DNA from: Rhodoferax sp.
GTDB lineage: Bacteria; Pseudomonadota; Gammaproteobacteria; Burkholderiales; Burkholderiaceae_C
Direction of reading: 5' to 3'
Length of the DNA: 8,518 nt
NCBI GenBank assembly: GCA_028711355.1
Contig: JAQTSL010000150.1
Coordinates: 1-8,518 of the forward strand
Positions 8,501 through 8,518 of the stretch are shown piece by piece. Position 1 is the first letter of the stretch. Each line of letters starts with the position of its first letter. Both the position numbers and the translations under genes were made by a program. The notes beneath the pieces were generated by a model. That model was not told the DNA's origin. It was given only the letters and a program-made list of their open reading frames with translations, and did no database searches.

Positions 8501-8518
8501 CACCGGTGGCCACCAGGT
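2589..8518 (-). CDS. Giant exported repeat protein: B module, Cys region, 3 NHL propellers, jelly roll, IPT/TIG, 6 Fn3 (5'-partial)
   Basis: The frame runs from the right edge to TAA at 2589-2591, about 1,975 visible residues. The GTG at 8511-8513 is not a credible start. The codon before it is Leu, and the edge bases fit Asn, so the visible protein begins inside the GWNL of a B module. Order from the N-terminal side, by base positions: B module 8295-8518; Gly-Thr linker 8241-8288; four-Cys region 7974-8240; NHL propeller 6972-7973; jelly-roll-like domain about 6508-6930; IPT/TIG about 6233-6507; second propeller about 5262-6214; six Fn3 domains about 3562-5240; third propeller 2592-3507. Each propeller shows six blades with the signature TTDG.NLYV.D, IRKI, ATG.VTTLAG, DGTG. 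NHL propellers and Fn3/TIG domains are usually binding scaffolds, and no catalytic motif is visible. A secreted or surface adhesin/recognition role is inferred. The signal peptide would lie outside the window. Confidence 0.93.
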   Translation of the reverse strand, partial: LVATGDDITPALFSTTVGNVTTLWAWNNSAASSGWYFYAPSAAANGTLAGYISSKNYQDFGSTTLGNGRGFWVNYAGTGTGGTGGTGGTGGTPATTACLVTATSSWTGPTGITTPLSANYCFALTTPFTCDVKGMGETASLFKSLFQTVYVAATPTSIGYTPSCASAPANMQAGSDALMKTIDGDGSVTTLAGKAMPVPSSAAADSLVDGAATEARFALKGSFGPSVVVTDGTSLFVLDQDNYAIRKVDVNTGAVATLAGGSRGLLDGTGKAAMFYALRAMTIDDTHTHLYVIDYTDIRKIEIATGVVTTMPIKTEKVWDQYAGNYGAYITCCFINQTTSAQDRFTAPTSLAVDGSTMYVQDGVRIVQVDMTTWKVSNWLSSSPVSAGTMILNSGNLYFLGDKTVNKVNLASKAVSAVAGGGAGVSRDGIGSQAGFNFSAKGLTSDGLNLYVADSSAIRKIELATGIVSTLAGSNTPGYADGTGAAAKFSGLGGIAMVGTYLYAADNYSTIRRIQTNGTGGTTPAPISNSTTSTGPMTGTWSYSSPAGAAWRQVTDTTVPNGGAVYQAAAVAQDQSTIASITVTQTGNGVVSFYKKVSSVACCDYLVFTIDGVEPANARWSGDIAWSQTSFPLSAGSHTLRWSYVKGSATYANVTGAQDSAWISQVAVTAAPPVINGLVPASGGVGSLSKILGTDLNNFSPLPTVNFNAGNTNYPALVPYALNADSTSLEFAVPQDLAAGDYSITLGNGAAAPLTAGTFTIPALGTQMGGARQGVALNLGSGVISVGPTLSTLYGLTTDGTNLYVANGVIQRMSLASGDITTLAGGTAAQWTQSYGQSYCTAANGIGAAAAFCRTGAMTNDGTNLYVADDFAIRKVVIATGEVTSFPVTAPANLAALLNVAGGLHRPSGLTTDGTYLYITYAINPVIMKVHLTTGAATWLAGKTTNYIADGTGTAAAFKNPTSITTDGTSLFVTDGNTIRKIDPVSGVVTTLAGSATVAGFADGVGTAATFSAPTGITTDGTSLYVSDTQHYTGGTLTNTVRKIDIATGTVTTLAINSFNPLTTDGTNLYGTTLVNGQTGIRKVQTARTAGASAPVIVSSTVISSIQAKLQWTAVAGITTYNVYRSTSPNVALTAANKVNALSGPIAALEFTDSTLASATTYYYKVTGVTTTGANTAASNEIWLRTLTAPVAPTGLSATALGASKIDLSWTAVTGAIRYVVYQSNSANVQIIATNVKGNPTSTSTQMSGLSPNVKYYYKVTAVSATGESLGSNEVSATTGVYPAATTGLTATAVSGTQIDLSWNAVAGAVSYNVYLGSDTVLKGNTAQTTFSVTGLSIGTYYNNFFVRAVNAVGEQSLVSPTAVSAATLSRPNPPTGVSTNHVSDTQIDISWTSTAGVSYNIYRATTGYPTATVTNKITTNPITGGLYSDTVGVTAGVTYYYRITAANSVGEETTGAVAAVPPAPTVPSGLSATLSGATQIVLTWSAVSGATSYNVYRSTSPSAQPNATNKVASVTAATYTNTGLTLGTAYYFTVVAVNAGGSSAASAEVSASTPTAPATPSGVTVNAVSATQINISWNSVAGATGYNVYSSTAAGTAVGTTTLISAATPITATQFWDSGLTAGATYYYKVTAVNAAGASSASTEMSATTPAASAAAAVGSQMGGARQGSALTLTGSVTTVAGGAAVVQSGIGKLAAFKYGGYGVTTDGINLYLTEPTSYKIHKIVLATGEMSILAGSGGQNSVDGTGTAASFGYPTGITTDGVNLYVADTYGNKIRKIVIATGVVTTLAGSGSRGAADGTGSTATFYYPSGITTDGINLYVADVQNAKIRQIDLATNVVSTLPTVTSYGLGVGITTDGINLYFADSCKVSQVVIATGVTSTLAGTNSCIVVDGTGTAAAFETVQGITTDGVNLYVTDGRLIRKIVIATKQVTTMTGSADGGAVGDLNFRLSGNSGIVSDGTSLYVVGFKVRKIQ
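2592..3507 (-). repeat. NHL propeller 3 (six blades, C-terminal)
   Basis: Six blade signatures occur in protein order: TTDGINLYLTE, TTDGVNLYVAD, TTDGINLYVAD, TTDGINLYFAD, TTDGVNLYVTD and VSDGTSLYVVG. Five of the six have Ile or Val after TTDG, where the other two propellers have Thr. At DNA level the segment coding DGINL recurs at spacings of 162, 162, 126, 156 and 150 bases. The protein ends right after the last blade's KVRKIQ. Cysteines in DSC and NSC, about two strands apart, could pair. Confidence 0.85.
3562..5240 (-). repeat. Array of six fibronectin type III domains
   Basis: Six units of about 90-96 residues (about 280 bases each). Approximate boundaries in protein order are 5240, 4958, 4672, 4410, 4130, 3850 and 3562. 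Each has the Fn3 landmarks P.GL.A, I.LSW.AV.GA..YNVY, a GL...T.YYYKVTAVN strand and a closing S.A. The first unit lacks the usual P.GL opening. Unit 3 has YYNNFFVRAVN in place of YYYKVTAVN. Fn3 arrays in exported bacterial proteins act as spacers or carbohydrate/protein-binding scaffolds. Here they separate propellers 2 and 3. Confidence 0.88.
5262..6214 (-). repeat. NHL propeller 2 (six blades) with MGGARQG leader
   Basis: The block opens with QMGGARQG (Met codon at 6212-6214) and continues through six blade signatures: TTDGTNLYVAN, TNDGTNLYVAD, TTDGTYLYITY, TTDGTSLFVTD, TTDGTSLYVSD, TTDGTNLYGTT. It ends at GIRKVQ near 5262. A cysteine pair (SYCTAANG and AFCRTG) sits between blades 1 and 2. 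The leader is shared with propeller 3 but not with propeller 1. Confidence 0.85.
6233..6507 (-). other. IPT/TIG-like domain
   Basis: About 90 residues beginning PPVINGLVPASGGVGS, with a central ILGTDLNNF and PTVNF, and ending AAGDYSITLGNG and TAGTFTIP. This is the usual IPT/TIG pattern (P.I....P..G..G, I.G..F, V.F, G.Y.V.V.NG). Such Ig-fold domains are non-catalytic and serve as spacers or binding units. Confidence 0.75.
6508..6930 (-). other. Jelly-roll (concanavalin-like) domain
   Basis: About 140 residues with GTWSYSSP near the start, then VVSFYKKVSS, CCDYLVFTIDGVE, WSQTSFPLSAGSHTLRWSY and QDSAWISQVAV. The order 'SFY.KVSS...DYL.F.IDG', 'LSAG.HTLRW.Y.K', 'D.AW...V' is that of beta-sandwich modules attached to many exported bacterial proteins. 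The role is likely binding or structural; the family name is tentative. Confidence 0.65.
6972..7973 (-). repeat. NHL propeller 1 (six blades, most degenerate)
   Basis: Starts with GDGSVTTLAG and shows six blades: VTDGTSLFVLD, DDTHTHLYVID, AVDGSTMYVQD, LNSGNLYFLGD, TSDGLNLYVAD and MVGTYLYAAD. Blades 2, 3, 4 and 6 are clearly eroded. Between blades 2 and 3 there is an insertion containing WDQYAGNYGAY and adjacent cysteines (CC, codons 7518-7523). The propeller ends in RRIQTNG and a short Gly/Thr/Pro linker before the jelly-roll domain. Confidence 0.8.
7974..8240 (-). other. Unrecognised four-cysteine region
   Basis: About 90 residues between the Gly-Thr linker and propeller 1. Landmarks are ACLVTATSSWTGPTG, ANYCFALTTPFTCDVKG, SLFKSLFQTVY and YTPSCASAP. 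The four cysteines (spacing about 23, 9 and 34 residues) suit two disulfides in an exported protein. I do not recognise the family. Confidence 0.55.
8241..8288 (-). repeat. Gly-Thr linker coding repeat
   Basis: Encodes GTGTGGTGGTGGTGG, with Gly-Gly-Thr repeated four times and varying third bases. It separates the B module from the rest of the protein and looks like a flexible joint. Confidence 0.85.
8295..8518 (-). repeat. Aromatic module B at the visible N-terminal side of the giant protein (partial)
   Basis: Landmarks are TLWAWNN, WYFYAPS, YISSKNYQDF, LGNGRGFWVN. The edge codons read (N)LVATGDD, so the missing start is very probably GW of GWNL. It aligns with B copies at 430-669 and 2210-2533. 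An A-type partner is expected just beyond the right edge. Confidence 0.8.

Noticed and set aside
8511..8513. GTG as start of the giant gene
   Set aside because: The frame continues to the edge and the start would cut inside the GWNL of a conserved module.
1..8518. RNA genes, insertion sequences, attachment sites, phage genes or toxin-antitoxin pairs
   Set aside because: No tRNA-like fold, transposase motif, terminal inverted repeat or small paired genes were seen. All but 92 bases between genes are covered by the three reading frames.

Overview
The window is almost entirely coding. It holds three large genes for apparently exported, multidomain proteins, two on the + strand and one on the - strand, converging on a short intergenic hairpin. 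GC is moderately high (hand-counted lines range from about 38% to 73%). The CAP-plus-Ig architecture, the NHL-repeat style and the 'GWNL...WKW...FYAP...GKGY...GE.YWVN' module resemble exported proteins I associate with Burkholderiales-like Betaproteobacteria such as Comamonadaceae or Rhodoferax-type freshwater bacteria. That assignment is inference from style, not from a marker gene.

Layout: 1-678 (+) is the C-terminal end of a protein that starts outside the window and consists mostly of two aromatic repeat modules, called A and B here. After a 40-base gap with a good ribosome binding site, 719-2536 (+) encodes a 605-residue secreted protein: signal peptide, CAP/SCP domain, Ig-like region, then the same A+B pair at its C terminus. 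Bases 2537-2588 hold a perfect 11-bp inverted repeat between the convergent stop codons. From 2589 to the right edge, the - strand carries one very long reading frame of about 1,975 visible residues, with its N terminus outside the window. In protein order it has a B-type module, a Gly-Thr linker, an unrecognised four-cysteine region, a six-blade NHL propeller, a jelly-roll-like domain, an IPT/TIG domain, a second six-blade NHL propeller, six fibronectin type III domains and a third six-blade NHL propeller.

The unifying feature is the aromatic A/B module, present in all three neighbouring proteins. The two + genes probably form one transcription unit. The most reasonable reading is a locus for secreted or cell-surface adhesion/recognition proteins sharing a C-terminal-type module. 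No enzyme for a defined pathway, no RNA gene, no mobile element and no CRISPR array is visible. No gene symbol can be assigned with confidence, and there is no gene-free stretch longer than 52 bases.
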